In this document: in pieces, positions 32,605-41,693 of the stretch
How the letters are laid out: every line of letters starts with the position of its first letter
How positions within the stretch are numbered: the first letter of the stretch is position 1
NCBI GenBank assembly: GCA_016703425.1
Contig: JADJCA010000015.1
Location: 186,001 to 250,000, forward strand
Direction of reading: 5' to 3'
Source of the DNA: Myxococcales bacterium
Lineage (GTDB): Bacteria; Myxococcota_A; Polyangia; Polyangiales; Polyangiaceae
Length of the DNA stretch: 64,000 nt
Made by a program: the position numbers and the translations under genes
Notes under the pieces: model-generated
Database searches by the model: none
Told to the model about the DNA's origin: nothing
The model's input: the letters and a program-made list of their open reading frames with translations, nothing else

Positions 32605-33039
32605 ATGGAGCCCGAAGTCGGAGCGAAGCAGGTGACCACCTCGGCGACGCGGTTCTGGCTCTCTTCAGAGGGCATCGTCTACAACCAGAACCTCGTCGAA
32701 GGCACCGTCGAAGAGGCCCACCTCGTCGAGGGGCTCGCAGCGCTGCGAGAGCTGACGAACGGACAACGCGCGGTGCTCCTGGCCGACGGCGGCTCCATGA
32801 CGGCGGCGACGCGAGAGGCCCGCGCTTACATGGCCGGGCCGCAGGGCCGGGAGAGCATTGGCGCGATGGTGGTCGTCGCGCACTCCCCGGTGGCGCGCGT
32901 GATCATGAGCTTTTTCGCGCGCTTCACCAAACCGCCCTACCCGACGCACGTGTGCGGGACGGTCGAGGATGCGCGCGCGTGGGCGCGCGGCCAGTTAGCA
33001 CGCCTCCACGCCGACGTCGCTTCCGCGCCTCGACCTTAG
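32605..33039 (+). CDS. STAS-like (DUF7793-type) protein
   Basis: A 144-aa protein: TRFWLSSEGIVYNQNLVEGTVEEAHLVEG, AVLLADGGSMTAATREARAYMAG, then IGAMVVVAHSPVARVIMSFF and VEDARAWARGQL. This is the complete form of a small STAS/SpoIIAA-like fold common in Myxococcota and Bacteroidota. It probably partners the adjacent kinases. The start is uncertain because no clear ribosome-binding site precedes the ATG. Confidence 0.72.
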   Translation: MEPEVGAKQVTTSATRFWLSSEGIVYNQNLVEGTVEEAHLVEGLAALRELTNGQRAVLLADGGSMTAATREARAYMAGPQGRESIGAMVVVAHSPVARVIMSFFARFTKPPYPTHVCGTVEDARAWARGQLARLHADVASAPRP

Positions 33040-33131
33040 GTCGGTCGAGCTGCTCGTGACCAAGGGGAGCCGACGCAAATATCACCAGTCGGTTCGACGC
33101 GCTCTTGACCGTACGTCGCCAAGCCCATCGA

Positions 33132-34964
33132 ATGGTGACCATGGCCACGTCGGTGCACACCGCCATCGACTCCCAAGAGCGCGCCCTCGACACGCTTCGC
33201 CCGCTCGCGGCGGTCGGCGCGGTGATCATGCTCGGATTCTTGGTCTACAACCTCATCGAGTTTCCGGCGGGCCTCCGCGGAGCAATCGTGGCGCACGACA
33301 TCGTGTGTGCGGCGGCTTGCGCCGGGACTTGGGGACTGATCCGCGCTGGCAAGATCCCCGACCGCGCAGCCCACGCCGTGGGGACGGGGCTCATCCTTCT
33401 AATCGCGAGCAACATCCTTCTGGCGACGTGGCTGCGCCGCGACCCCTCCCAAGTCGTCTACATCGACATTCTCCTCGTGGCCACGAGCGCCGCCATGACC
33501 GCGCCGCGGTGGGGTGCGGCTGCCTTCTTGGGGGTCTGGGGTATGTCGATCCCCGTGCTGCTCGCGGTCAGCGCTGGCACACCGCATTTTGGTCGCTACG
33601 TGGCGACCATGGCGGCCACGACCGGCGTCGCGGCCGCGCTCCTCACGCTGAGGCTTCGGAACTTGAGGGCGCTCAGCGAGTTGCGCGCGCGCGATCAGCA
33701 GCGGCGACGGGCCCTCCAAGACGCCCTCGCTGACTTGGACGCAAAAGTCGCGACGCGTACCGCCGAGCTACAGTCCGCGAACGACGCGCTCCGCACCGAG
33801 ATGATCGTCCGGGAACGCGCCGAGAAGGAAGCGCGTCAGCTCACCGAGCAGCTGCTCCACGCGCAACGTCTCGAATCCCTCGGCCGCCTCGCGGGGGGCG
33901 TCGCGCACGATTTCAACAACCTTCTGACGGTCATCTCAGCGAACGTGGAACTGGCGCTAGACGAGCTTCCTGAGAACGCCAACAAGGAGCTACTCAACGA
34001 CTCACTCGGCGCCACGAAGCGAGCCGCCAAGCTCACCAAGCAGCTCCTCGCGTTCGGTCGCAAGCAGGTGTTCGAGCGAAGCGTTTTCGACCTCGGCAAG
34101 CGGGTCGAGGAGGTGGCGAGGATGTTGGAGCGCGCGGTCGGCGAACGCATCGAGCTCCAGATCAGCGCGTCGGAGCGTGGTCTGTGGGTGAGCGCCGACC
34201 CCAACCATATCGAGCAAGCCCTCATGAATCTCGCCGTCAACGCGCGGGACGCAATGCCCGACGGGGGCGCGCTGGTCGTCCTCGTGGAGCGAGTCTCGAC
34301 GCGCGGGACTTCATGGGTGCGGATCCGCGTGCGCGACAACGGCATCGGTATGGACGCCGACACCATCGGTCGGATGTTCGAGCCGTTCTTCACGACCAAG
34401 CCGTCCGGGACGGGCCTCGGCTTGTCCACGGTCTACGGCATCGTCCAGCAGCACGACGGCTTCCTCGAAGTGGACTCCAAGCCTGGCGTCGGGACGACGC
34501 TGGATCTCTTCCTTCCTGCGTGCGCTCCGCCCGTCCGAGAGGCGGTGACGTCGCGCGAGCTCATCGCTGGCGCCCCCGGAACGGAGACAGTCTTGTTGGT
34601 CGAAGACGAGGACGCGGTGCGGCGTGTCGGTGAGCGACTGCTCCGCCGCGACGGGTACAGCGTGCTTGCGGCCGCGAGCGGCGCCGAGGCGCTCAGCATC
34701 GTCCAGAGCCTCGCTCGACCCGTCGACCTGCTCTTCACCGACGTGATGATGCCCGGCATGAATGGTCGCGAGCTGGCCGTTCGTCTTCGCAGCATTCAGC
34801 CGAACCTGAAGGTGCTCTTCGTCAGCGGCTACACGGGCGACTACCTCGAGACCCAGACGGGTGAGCTGCCGGAAGGTGCCCATTTCCTCTACAAGCCCTA
34901 TGAGCCTGCGGAGGCGTCTCGACTCATCCGCGACATCCTGGACGGTCGCGCCGCCAAGACCTAG
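33132..34964 (+). CDS. Membrane hybrid histidine kinase (6 TM, coiled coil, HisKA, HATPase, REC)
   Basis: A 610-aa sensor kinase. About six predicted membrane helices (residues about 20-180), then a coiled coil (LDAKVATRTAELQSANDALRTEM), HisKA GGVAHDFNNLLTVI (about 255-270), HATPase with LAVNARDAMPDGG, VRDNGIGMDADTI and GTGLGLSTVYGIVQ, and a C-terminal receiver with LLVEDEDAVRR, LFTDVMMPGMNG and FLYKPYEP. It closely resembles the soluble kinase at 30540 from HisKA onward, suggesting duplication with different sensor parts. The receiver has no attached DNA-binding domain, so a separate response regulator must act downstream. Confidence 0.93.
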   Translation: MVTMATSVHTAIDSQERALDTLRPLAAVGAVIMLGFLVYNLIEFPAGLRGAIVAHDIVCAAACAGTWGLIRAGKIPDRAAHAVGTGLILLIASNILLATWLRRDPSQVVYIDILLVATSAAMTAPRWGAAAFLGVWGMSIPVLLAVSAGTPHFGRYVATMAATTGVAAALLTLRLRNLRALSELRARDQQRRRALQDALADLDAKVATRTAELQSANDALRTEMIVRERAEKEARQLTEQLLHAQRLESLGRLAGGVAHDFNNLLTVISANVELALDELPENANKELLNDSLGATKRAAKLTKQLLAFGRKQVFERSVFDLGKRVEEVARMLERAVGERIELQISASERGLWVSADPNHIEQALMNLAVNARDAMPDGGALVVLVERVSTRGTSWVRIRVRDNGIGMDADTIGRMFEPFFTTKPSGTGLGLSTVYGIVQQHDGFLEVDSKPGVGTTLDLFLPACAPPVREAVTSRELIAGAPGTETVLLVEDEDAVRRVGERLLRRDGYSVLAAASGAEALSIVQSLARPVDLLFTDVMMPGMNGRELAVRLRSIQPNLKVLFVSGYTGDYLETQTGELPEGAHFLYKPYEPAEASRLIRDILDGRAAKT

Positions 34965-35084
34965 TACCTCGACCCATCGATTCTGAAGGGTTTGGGGCGA
35001 GCATTTACCGTCGGCGACCTTGCGCACCGCAAAACGCATGCTGGCACGCTGGCTCGCCGGGCAACCTGCGCTATCTGCTGGACC

Positions 35085-35732
35085 ATGCGCTACCGGTCAC
35101 TCGTCCTCCTCGGCCTCGCCTCGCTGATGTTCGCTTGCGTCGCAGAGACAACGTCGGACGATGTCGACGAGCCCGTGGCCACAACCGACGAGAGCGAGCT
35201 CGTTCGTCGCTCGGTGGTCATCGACGCCGACGACGACGGCAAGACCGTTGCGGTTAACCAACACCAGAAGTTCACGATCATGCTCACGCGGAGCGGATCG
35301 AATGGTTACAGCTGGTGGCTCAAAGACCCGGGAGCTTTCGGTGCGACCCAACGACGCTCGGCCGGCGTGCTCGACTCGTTCTCGTGGAACGTCGGCAGCG
35401 AGACAGGCACACACACCATCGAGCTCGCCTACGCGAAGTCGGCGAACGGACCGCCCACCAAGCGCTTCGAGGTGACGCTCGCGGTTACGAGCGCGCTCAG
35501 CGGCAAATGCGGCGGGCTCGCAGGGCTGCGCTGCAACGGGGACGAATGGTGCAATTACACGACCTCGGTTTGCGGCCGCTTCGATCAAATGGGTCGGTGC
35601 GAGCCACGTCCCGAGAGGTGCCGGACGCAGCACCAGCCGGTCTGCGGCTGCAACGGCCGGACCTACAGCAACTCGTGCATCGCGCGCGCTGCCGGAGTCG
35701 ACGTGGCGGCTTCCGGGCCCTGCGCGGAGTGA
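35085..35732 (+). CDS. Chagasin-like plus Kazal-type protease-inhibitor lipoprotein
   Basis: A 215-aa secreted protein. Signal peptide ends LMFACVAET, a lipobox, then an acidic linker. Residues about 45-140 look like the chagasin/I42 cysteine-protease-inhibitor fold (SGSNGYSWWLKDPGAF is the equivalent of the NPTTGYSW loop). A Cys knot (CGGLAGLRCNGDEWCNY, GRFDQMGRC) leads into a Kazal serine-protease-inhibitor domain, CRTQHQPVCGCNGRTYSNSC, with the standard CGCNGRTY core. It may protect the cell surface from its own or prey proteases. A hairpin terminator follows. Confidence 0.85.
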   Translation: MRYRSLVLLGLASLMFACVAETTSDDVDEPVATTDESELVRRSVVIDADDDGKTVAVNQHQKFTIMLTRSGSNGYSWWLKDPGAFGATQRRSAGVLDSFSWNVGSETGTHTIELAYAKSANGPPTKRFEVTLAVTSALSGKCGGLAGLRCNGDEWCNYTTSVCGRFDQMGRCEPRPERCRTQHQPVCGCNGRTYSNSCIARAAGVDVAASGPCAE

Positions 35733-35739
35733 ACGCACG

Positions 35740-35762
35740 CCGTCGCGACAGGGCCGCGACGG
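35740..35762 (+). terminator. Hairpin terminator after the Kazal lipoprotein
   Basis: Perfect 8-bp stem CCGTCGCG / CGCGACGG with the loop ACAGGGC, 8 bases after the stop codon, flanked by CACG and CGTG that could extend it. There is no T-run. Confidence 0.6.
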
Positions 35763-35882
35763 AAGCGTGACGACGCGCCAATGAGCGGGCGCAACCGCGA
35801 GTCGCGTGCGCCTCATGTCCTACGTTTCTGCGTCCGCTTTCTTGGCGTTCGGTGCGCGAAGCTGGTTGGTTGGTTCGTGAGC

Positions 35883-36089
35883 ATGAGCCCGCCTCCTTCC
35901 CTCCGCTTCCGGTTCCTCACCAACGCGCCCGAGGAAGTCTCCCGAAAGGAGGACGCTCCCACGGAGGACCTCGCGTCGCCGCCTTCGGAAGGCGCTCCGC
36001 CTTCATCGCGACGCCGCCGACTCACGGCCCGCCAAGAGTGGCTCGACGCCGAACTTTCGCAGATCGACCGCAAGCACCGCGTGGCCTAG
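35883..36089 (+). CDS. Small hypothetical protein, weakly supported
   Basis: A 68-aa basic/acidic protein from MSPPPSLRFRFLTN to a Lys/His-rich end (QEWLDAELSQIDRKHRVA). Codon use looks coding in its second half (RRLTARQEWLDAELSQIDRK, an amphipathic helix). No ribosome-binding site is clear, and a longer frame runs back to 35781. It may be real but could be chance; no family recognised. Confidence 0.35.
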   Translation: MSPPPSLRFRFLTNAPEEVSRKEDAPTEDLASPPSEGAPPSSRRRRLTARQEWLDAELSQIDRKHRVA

Positions 36090-36194
36090 GGCCACCATGG
36101 GGCGAACTCTACGCGGGCGGGACGTAGGGGCCAACGGGCGCCCGCTTTCGCGCGAAGTCGACGAGGGTGCGTCGAACAGGGGCGCCGCCCTCGC

Positions 36195-36614
36195 CTACCC
36201 CGAGCTTCCCATGAGCCGCTTCCGCACCTCGGCGAGCACCGCGTCGCGGTCGTAGTTCTTCTCGTCGTATTCGTGGACGTAGTCGCGGCGCACGGCTTCC
36301 ACTTCGTTCTGCTCAAGCTTGTAGCGCTCGCCGACCAACGTGGCCGTGCCGCGATACACGCAGTGGTAGTTCCAGTCGGACCCGGACTGCGCGGGGCACC
36401 ACTCCCACCACGAAAACAGGTAGTCGACGATGAGCGTCTCGCCGACACGGCGCGCGCCGTACACCTCCACCGTGGGCTCGAGCGTGGTGTTGCTGGCGTA
36501 GAGATCGCGATCCGCCATGGCGCGCGTCGCCGAGGCTTGGGCGAGCCGTGCGAGGACGCGACCGCGCTGCGCCTCGTCGAGCGCGTCCCAGGCTGCACGA
36601 TGAGCGTTGTCCAT
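36195..36614 (-). CDS. Hypothetical protein with Trp/Cys-rich middle
   Basis: A 139-aa cytosolic protein, helical at both ends, with a central block of strands VYGARRVGETLIVDYLFSWWEWCPAQSGSDWNYHCVYRGTA, probably one domain. No family recognised. It lies downstream of, and on the same strand as, the four-helix membrane protein gene (70-bp gap), so they may share a transcript. Confidence 0.6.
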   Translation of the reverse strand: MDNAHRAAWDALDEAQRGRVLARLAQASATRAMADRDLYASNTTLEPTVEVYGARRVGETLIVDYLFSWWEWCPAQSGSDWNYHCVYRGTATLVGERYKLEQNEVEAVRRDYVHEYDEKNYDRDAVLAEVRKRLMGSSG

Positions 36615-36684
36615 CGCTGCTAACGCCGCGCTCGCGCCCCACGAGACGACGGCCCAAAAGGAGACCCCGGTCGCCGCGCGCTCG

Positions 36685-37110
36685 TCACTGGAGCCACGTG
36701 TTCTGCACGTGGCGACGCGCCATCACCACCGTCGCGACACCGAAGATGTGGATCACGACCTTGATCGCCTGGAGCGCAACGAACAGGCCGCTGGACGTGG
36801 CGACTTGAATGATCGCGACCAAGCAACCCACACCGTGAAGCCAAAGCAGAGAGCGGACGGCGCGCGCCTCACCCTTGAACATTCGGACGCCGTTCAGCAC
36901 GTAGAGTCCAATGAGGACGATCGGCAAGATGAGAGCCGTCGGGCTTACGGCCCCCATCGCGGCACCCAGGGCGATGAGCGCCGTCAGCAGCGCCCAATAC
37001 GCCGCCGCGCCCCAAGCGCCGAGTGCGGCGAGGAGGAGCGGTGTGCGCGTTGCGACCGGGTAACGCGGGTCGGGCGATGCGGCGGGCGGCTCGAAAGGAT
37101 TCGGTTGCAT
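36685..37110 (-). CDS. Small membrane protein, four predicted helices
   Basis: A 141-aa protein. MQPNPFEPPAASPDPRYP is a cytosolic tail, then four hydrophobic helices (LLLAALGAWGAAAYWALLTALI, ALILPIVLIGLYVLNGVRMF, LLWLHGVGCLVAIIQVAT, LVALQAIKVVIHIFGVATVVM). The NPFEPP start is typical of a myxobacterial membrane-protein group of unknown role. It lies 32 bp after the transporter-like gene on the same strand and may be part of its operon. Confidence 0.72.
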   Translation of the reverse strand: MQPNPFEPPAASPDPRYPVATRTPLLLAALGAWGAAAYWALLTALIALGAAMGAVSPTALILPIVLIGLYVLNGVRMFKGEARAVRSLLWLHGVGCLVAIIQVATSSGLFVALQAIKVVIHIFGVATVVMARRHVQNTWLQ

Positions 37111-37142
37111 CGAGCGAGGATAGGTTCTCCCGGCGAGCCCCG

Positions 37143-38342
37143 CTACGGCGGCGGGCCGCGCCGGCCCGCTGCGAGCGTCGGCAAAGCGAGCACGACGACC
37201 GCCGCGAGGATGAGGCTCGCGCCGATGGTCTCCCTTGCCGGCACCGCGCGGCCTCCGAGGAACGCCGCGAGGCTCGCGCTGGCGAGGACGCCGGCGAGGA
37301 CGCTCGACGCGCGGTTGACGGGTACGCAGAAGCTGTTCTCGCGCGCGTCGAGAAGGATGAGCCCGCCAAAGATCCCCGTGCCCTGAGAGAGGAGCCCGAT
37401 GATGATTCCGACGACGACGGGCCCCAGAGCCCACCCGTCGACGAAGCCACGGCGAATCGCCAGCATGGCGTCGCCCCGTCCGATCACGGCCAGAAGGAGG
37501 AGCGTCAACACGATGGCCGGCGTCGCCACCATTTGCTCCTCGACGAAGTAGCGGAGCGTCACCGCGCGGTCGTTTGACTTCGCGAGGTGGCTCATGAAGC
37601 GAAGTCGCACGACGTACGCTGCGAGGTAGACGACGACGTCGAGCAGCGCGAGGACGGTGAGCTCGTAGCTGGCGCGATCGAACGTCGCGACGGCGAGCGC
37701 GCCGAGGCTCACGAGGAGCGCCACGCGGCTTTGCCAGCGAACCTCACGTCCACTCACGCGATCGACGATCGGCGCGACGACGAGGAGTCCGCCCCGCATG
37801 AGGAGCATCATGAAAACGATCGATACGCCGTGAAACGTGTAGGCGAGCGTCGTCGTCCCGATGATGCACGCGGTGCAGAGGCCTGAGAGGAGCGTCCATC
37901 GCCCGGGTGATGGAACCGACCTCCCAAACAGCGAGCGCGTGCGCGCGTAGCGCCACCAGCGCGCCACCGAGAGGAACACCAGCATTCCGACGAGCGACGC
38001 GAGGGTCGTCACGGGGAGCAGCTCGAAGCCGTCGATGGGCCGCGCGAGGCCGGGCCACGTGCCTTCCGAAGCGGCCTTCGTGAGCGCGGTATAGGGCGCG
38101 TAGCAGGCAAAGTAGCCGAAGGCGTGCGCCCAAATGCCGAGATGGTGCGTGCGCCCGCCCGCCGCCAGCTGCTCCCCCTGCCCCGTCGCCGCCAAGATGG
38201 GAGCAGCCAGCAAGACTCGCGCCGCCTCTCGCAAGGGTGGAGGCGTCCTTCTCGCGCGGCTCCACGGCGCGGCCCGGCAAAGGGAAGCCGTCGCGACGAG
38301 GGGTCCGCCGCAAACGCTGCACGGACCTCGCGCCCTTTGCAC
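37143..38342 (-). CDS. Multi-pass membrane protein, drug/metabolite-transporter-like
   Basis: About 399 aa with some ten membrane segments (for example LGIWAHAFGYFACYAPYTALTKA, LLSGLCTACIIGTTTLAYTFHGVSIVFMMLLMRGGLLVVAPIVD, FGGLILLDARENSFCVPVNRASSVLAGVLAS). The arrangement of paired helices and the RGGLLVVAPI segment recall EamA/DMT proteins, but the match is not strong enough for a named family. The GTG at 38342 is a tentative start 18 bp after the thioredoxin-CcdA fusion gene; the first 60 residues are not membrane-like, so the true start may lie further in. Substrate unknown. Confidence 0.6.
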   Translation of the reverse strand: MQRARGPCSVCGGPLVATASLCRAAPWSRARRTPPPLREAARVLLAAPILAATGQGEQLAAGGRTHHLGIWAHAFGYFACYAPYTALTKAASEGTWPGLARPIDGFELLPVTTLASLVGMLVFLSVARWWRYARTRSLFGRSVPSPGRWTLLSGLCTACIIGTTTLAYTFHGVSIVFMMLLMRGGLLVVAPIVDRVSGREVRWQSRVALLVSLGALAVATFDRASYELTVLALLDVVVYLAAYVVRLRFMSHLAKSNDRAVTLRYFVEEQMVATPAIVLTLLLLAVIGRGDAMLAIRRGFVDGWALGPVVVGIIIGLLSQGTGIFGGLILLDARENSFCVPVNRASSVLAGVLASASLAAFLGGRAVPARETIGASLILAAVVVLALPTLAAGRRGPPP

Positions 38343-38360
38343 TCCGTCAGAACGCGAGCT

Positions 38361-39665
38361 TCACATCGCTGCGAGCAGGTGGGGGGCCACGAGAAACAGC
38401 AGCCCAAACGTGGTCAAGAGGAGTCCGCTCACGCCCTTGAGGGCGCGGGCGACTGTCTCTGTCATCGCGAGTCGGCGCTTTAGGCCGATGAACACCGCGA
38501 CGACGACGAGGAGCGGGACGACGTAAGCGACGTTGTACAGCGCGAGGTAGGCGAATCGCGAGGCCGCGGCGAGGCCACGAAGCGAGAGGACGCGCGTGTA
38601 GATGGCAGGAAGGCCAAGCGTGCACCCGAGCTCGACGAGGTTGACGATGAAGGCGAGCGCCGCAATGCCGCCGAGCGCGGCGGGGGTCGTGGCAGCACCG
38701 GCGACGGCGCGCATGCGGCGGAAGAGGCCGGGCTTGACCTTGTCGGCGATGACGAGCGACGGTCCCTTCTTGAACCAGGCGACATCCTTGAGGTTGACGA
38801 GCCCCATGGCGAGCAGCGCACCTCCGAGGACTCGAGTGACGATGCGAGATAGCCCCACGAGCTCGAAGAGCGTGGCCCATGCCACCATGAACGCGAAATA
38901 GACGACACCTGACATGAGGACGAACGTGCCTGCATAGAGGACCATTCGCTTCGTCGTCTCAACGCGGAGGAGGATCCCGAGGAGCACGACGAGGACCCAA
39001 ATGGCGCAAGGATTGAGGCCATCCGCGAGACCCATCCCCAAGGTCAGTCCGGGGAGGGAGACGGTGCTCGGATCCACCTCGCCCAGCCAAGGCACGCTGA
39101 CGGTCTTCCGTGTCGGCGTCGCGATGCTGGTTGTGGTCGATGGCGCGCCGGCATCAGCGCTCCGCGCGGGGAAGGCGTCTGCCACAAGGGCGCGGAGCTG
39201 CACGTCCGTTTGTCCCTTCGCGTAGCCGGTGACGCTCGCGTCGCCGAGCACGAAGGTCGGAATGCCCACGGCGGTGGCCTGAAGCCGCGTCATCGTCTCG
39301 ATGAAGCGGCGCCGCCCCGCTGGATCGTGTCGAACCTCGATCGCCTCGACGCGAAGACGCGGGTTCTCCTTGGCGAGCGTGTCGACGAGAGGCCGCGCCT
39401 CTTCGCAGTGGGGGCAGCCGACGCCCCAGAAGAACAGAAGCGTGAGCGGCGCGGACGCTTCGCGCGCCGAGCGCGGCGCACCGGAGTCGAAGGCATCGTC
39501 GAGCCGGCACACGTCGCCCACACCGCACCCCGCGTCAGGCGCCTCCGTGAGCGCCCACGCGGGCAACGCGAGGAGCGCGAGCGCTACGATGAGCGCGGTG
39601 GCCAAGAGGCGCGCCACGCCGGGGCCCACGTTCACGAGCGGGCGGCGGACGGACTTGTGCCTCAC
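38361..39665 (-). CDS. Thioredoxin-like plus CcdA/DsbD-type membrane fusion protein
   Basis: A 434-aa protein. An N-terminal signal sequence (VARLLATALIVALALLALPAWA) is followed by a periplasmic thioredoxin fold with FFWGVGCPHCEEARPLVDTL (CPHC active site) and VGIPTFVLGD (cis-Pro). A six- to seven-helix CcdA/DsbD-like membrane domain starts GLADGLNPCAIWVLVVLLGIL, with the conserved NPC, and has a second Cys in NLVELGCTLGLPAIY. It should pass electrons from the cytosol to the periplasmic CPHC site. The start is fixed by a GTGA overlap with the preceding nucleotidyltransferase stop (39662-39665), indicating tight translational coupling. Confidence 0.88.
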   Translation of the reverse strand: MRHKSVRRPLVNVGPGVARLLATALIVALALLALPAWALTEAPDAGCGVGDVCRLDDAFDSGAPRSAREASAPLTLLFFWGVGCPHCEEARPLVDTLAKENPRLRVEAIEVRHDPAGRRRFIETMTRLQATAVGIPTFVLGDASVTGYAKGQTDVQLRALVADAFPARSADAGAPSTTTSIATPTRKTVSVPWLGEVDPSTVSLPGLTLGMGLADGLNPCAIWVLVVLLGILLRVETTKRMVLYAGTFVLMSGVVYFAFMVAWATLFELVGLSRIVTRVLGGALLAMGLVNLKDVAWFKKGPSLVIADKVKPGLFRRMRAVAGAATTPAALGGIAALAFIVNLVELGCTLGLPAIYTRVLSLRGLAAASRFAYLALYNVAYVVPLLVVVAVFIGLKRRLAMTETVARALKGVSGLLLTTFGLLFLVAPHLLAAM

Positions 39666-40462
39666 GCCAATCGCGCCCTGCGGACCGAGAGGAGCCACTG
39701 CGCAGCTCGCCCCTCGTGGGGCGGCTCTCGAGGGAGCACGCTCCCGTCGAGCGACGCCTCGAGTCGCGCGAAGAGGGCGTCAATGCGCGGCTTCCAGGCC
39801 TCGAGGAGCTCTGCATCGATGCCGACGCGCTCGCCGCTGCGCTTGCGCTCGACGAGCGACCTCGCATCCGCGAGCCCGTAGACGTCGAAGAGTCGCGTGA
39901 CGTCGACCTCGAGCTCGCCCGTCTCGAGCAGATGAATGCCGGTGAGAGACGTCCGAAGTACGTACAGCAGCTTCTTCGCCGTCGGCTCCTTCTCCGCGAA
40001 GCTGAGCTGATTCAACGCGAAGCCTCGGTAGTGGCGGTGCAAGCGACGACTCAGCGAGCGCGCGACGAGCGGACGAAGCTCGACAAGGAGCGGCGACTCG
40101 CGTGCGACCATGCGCCCGAGCACGCGCTCGAGGAAGTTGCCGTTCCCGTTCAGGATGCCTGCGAGGGCGTGCGATAGCTCGTTCGACGTGTAGTCGATCT
40201 CGACTCCGCTCACGATCGCCGCCCGGTCGACGGTCGAAGGCGCGACGTCGAAGCCGAGCAGATCGGCCGTCGGGGCGATGTGAATCGCCTTGAGGTCGAG
40301 ATCGCTGTCCGGTGACGGAAAGCCGTAAGCGTGTGCACCGCTTAGGTACACGACGAGGTGCTCGCGAAGGGCCCCTTCCTCCGCGAGCACACGCGACATC
40401 ACGGCGCGCTGCTCCGTCGTCAGGACCTCGTCGACCCGTTCGGCATGCCTCATTCGGTCCAT
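39662..40462 (-). CDS. Nucleotidyltransferase, PF10127 (RlaP)-type, gene B
   Basis: A 266-aa DNA-polymerase-beta superfamily nucleotidyltransferase. YLSGAHAYGFPSPDSDLDLKAI has the G-S/A-x2-Y-G and D-x-D metal motif, and EIDYTSNELSHALAGILNGNGNFLERVLG gives the third acidic residue, as in COG3541/PF10127 proteins linked by earlier comparative work to RNA repair (RtcB neighbourhoods). GGAGG precedes the ATG. It overlaps the upstream paralogous gene by 13 bp and the downstream fusion gene by 4 bp. Substrate unknown; no RtcB or Hen1 is in the window. Confidence 0.85.
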   Translation of the reverse strand: MDRMRHAERVDEVLTTEQRAVMSRVLAEEGALREHLVVYLSGAHAYGFPSPDSDLDLKAIHIAPTADLLGFDVAPSTVDRAAIVSGVEIDYTSNELSHALAGILNGNGNFLERVLGRMVARESPLLVELRPLVARSLSRRLHRHYRGFALNQLSFAEKEPTAKKLLYVLRTSLTGIHLLETGELEVDVTRLFDVYGLADARSLVERKRSGERVGIDAELLEAWKPRIDALFARLEASLDGSVLPREPPHEGRAAQWLLSVRRARLA

Positions 40463-41568
40463 GCAACCTCCGGCGCGGGTGCCGCGCCCGCGCCGAGCGG
40501 ACCGGCCACACGTTCGACCCATCGGCGCGCGAGCTCCTCGCCGATTCGACGCAAGAGCGCGTCGGCGCGCACGACATCCGGCCTGCGAGGGAGCCTCGAC
40601 GCATCCCGCGCTCGCTCGAGCTCCGGTGCCATCGCCTCCGCGTCAGCGAGCACCTCAGCGAGCGCGACCTCTCCCCGCTTGATCGCGACCAGCCGGTCCC
40701 GCAGGGCCCCCTCGGCTTCGAAGGTCGGAGTCCCGTCGCGTAGCCAACGCGTGGCCGTAGCGAGGAGCCTGATCAGGTTGTATGCGTTTTTCGGGCGGAG
40801 CTCGCGCGGAAGCTCGAAGTCCGCCGCCTTGTCCCTGGCGAAGGTCGCGAGCGCGGCGAAGTCGTTGGTCGCTAGCAGGCCCTGGTCGGCGAGCGAACGA
40901 TAGAGCTGTTTCACGTACTGCTTGGCGCGCAGCACTGCGTCCTCCTCTGACGGCGCGTCACGCGTCGCGACGCGGGCCAGCCGCTCGGCAACGTCGTCGA
41001 GGCTCAGTGCAGGCTCGGCGCGAAGCCACTCGAGTATGACGGCGCGGTGCTCGGCGAGCCGCAGATCCTGCTCGAGTCGCCGCAGCTGCCCGAGCGCATA
41101 GCGACCGAAGGTGCCGTAGATCCGACGGACACGAACGCGTCCGTCGGCGCTCACGAGGTCTTCCGGTGGAGCCACAAGGCCCTGTGTCCACTGGAACGGC
41201 AGCGCAAAGACGCCCCGTCGATCGACATCGGAGCTTGCATCGGACAGGCCCCAGGCGTGCGAACCGACCACCGCGTCGAGCACGACGCAGGCGGATAGCG
41301 CCTCCCACGCATCAGCGCGCCGGTGCGCGAAGCGGACCTGCCCTACCCGGCGCGCTGAGAGCTCGCCTCGCGCATAACGCGCGACGCCCACGCCCACGAT
41401 CGTAACCTCGACGAGGTCGCCCTCGACCTTGGTGACGCGTCCTACGGACCCCTGGGGCACGCGGCGCAGCCCGAGGACGCGGTCGACCCTGGTCACGACC
41501 TCCGTTCCATGGGGGAGCGTCACGGCGCGGGCGTCGAGCTGCTCGAGGTTTCGTATTCGCAGGTCCAT
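40450..41568 (-). CDS. Nucleotidyltransferase, PF10127 (RlaP)-type, gene A with KOW-like N-terminus
   Basis: A 372-aa protein. Residues about 1-85 form a small beta-rich domain (GTEVVTRVDRVLGLRRVPQGSVGRVTKVEGDLVEVTIVG), SH3/KOW-like. The nucleotidyltransferase core follows: LDAVVGSHAWGLSDASSDVDRRGVF (G-S-x-A-x-G-L and D-x-D), then VRRIYGTFGRYALGQLRRLEQD and a helical region with RPKNAYNLIRLLATATRWL. GGAG precedes the ATG. It is first in a four-gene overlapping operon with the second nucleotidyltransferase, the thioredoxin-CcdA fusion and the transporter-like protein. Two consecutive paralogues suggest a functional pair. Confidence 0.83.
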   Translation of the reverse strand: MDLRIRNLEQLDARAVTLPHGTEVVTRVDRVLGLRRVPQGSVGRVTKVEGDLVEVTIVGVGVARYARGELSARRVGQVRFAHRRADAWEALSACVVLDAVVGSHAWGLSDASSDVDRRGVFALPFQWTQGLVAPPEDLVSADGRVRVRRIYGTFGRYALGQLRRLEQDLRLAEHRAVILEWLRAEPALSLDDVAERLARVATRDAPSEEDAVLRAKQYVKQLYRSLADQGLLATNDFAALATFARDKAADFELPRELRPKNAYNLIRLLATATRWLRDGTPTFEAEGALRDRLVAIKRGEVALAEVLADAEAMAPELERARDASRLPRRPDVVRADALLRRIGEELARRWVERVAGPLGAGAAPAPEVAWTE

Positions 41569-41693
41569 GTCGGCGCGCTCCACTCCGCGCTTGCCGTCGA
41601 TGCTAACGGATCCGACGCGCACTTCGCGTCACCTTCACGGCACGGAGCGCGCGTATTGTCTCGTTCGATGGTGTGCGCCGATAATGGCGAACG

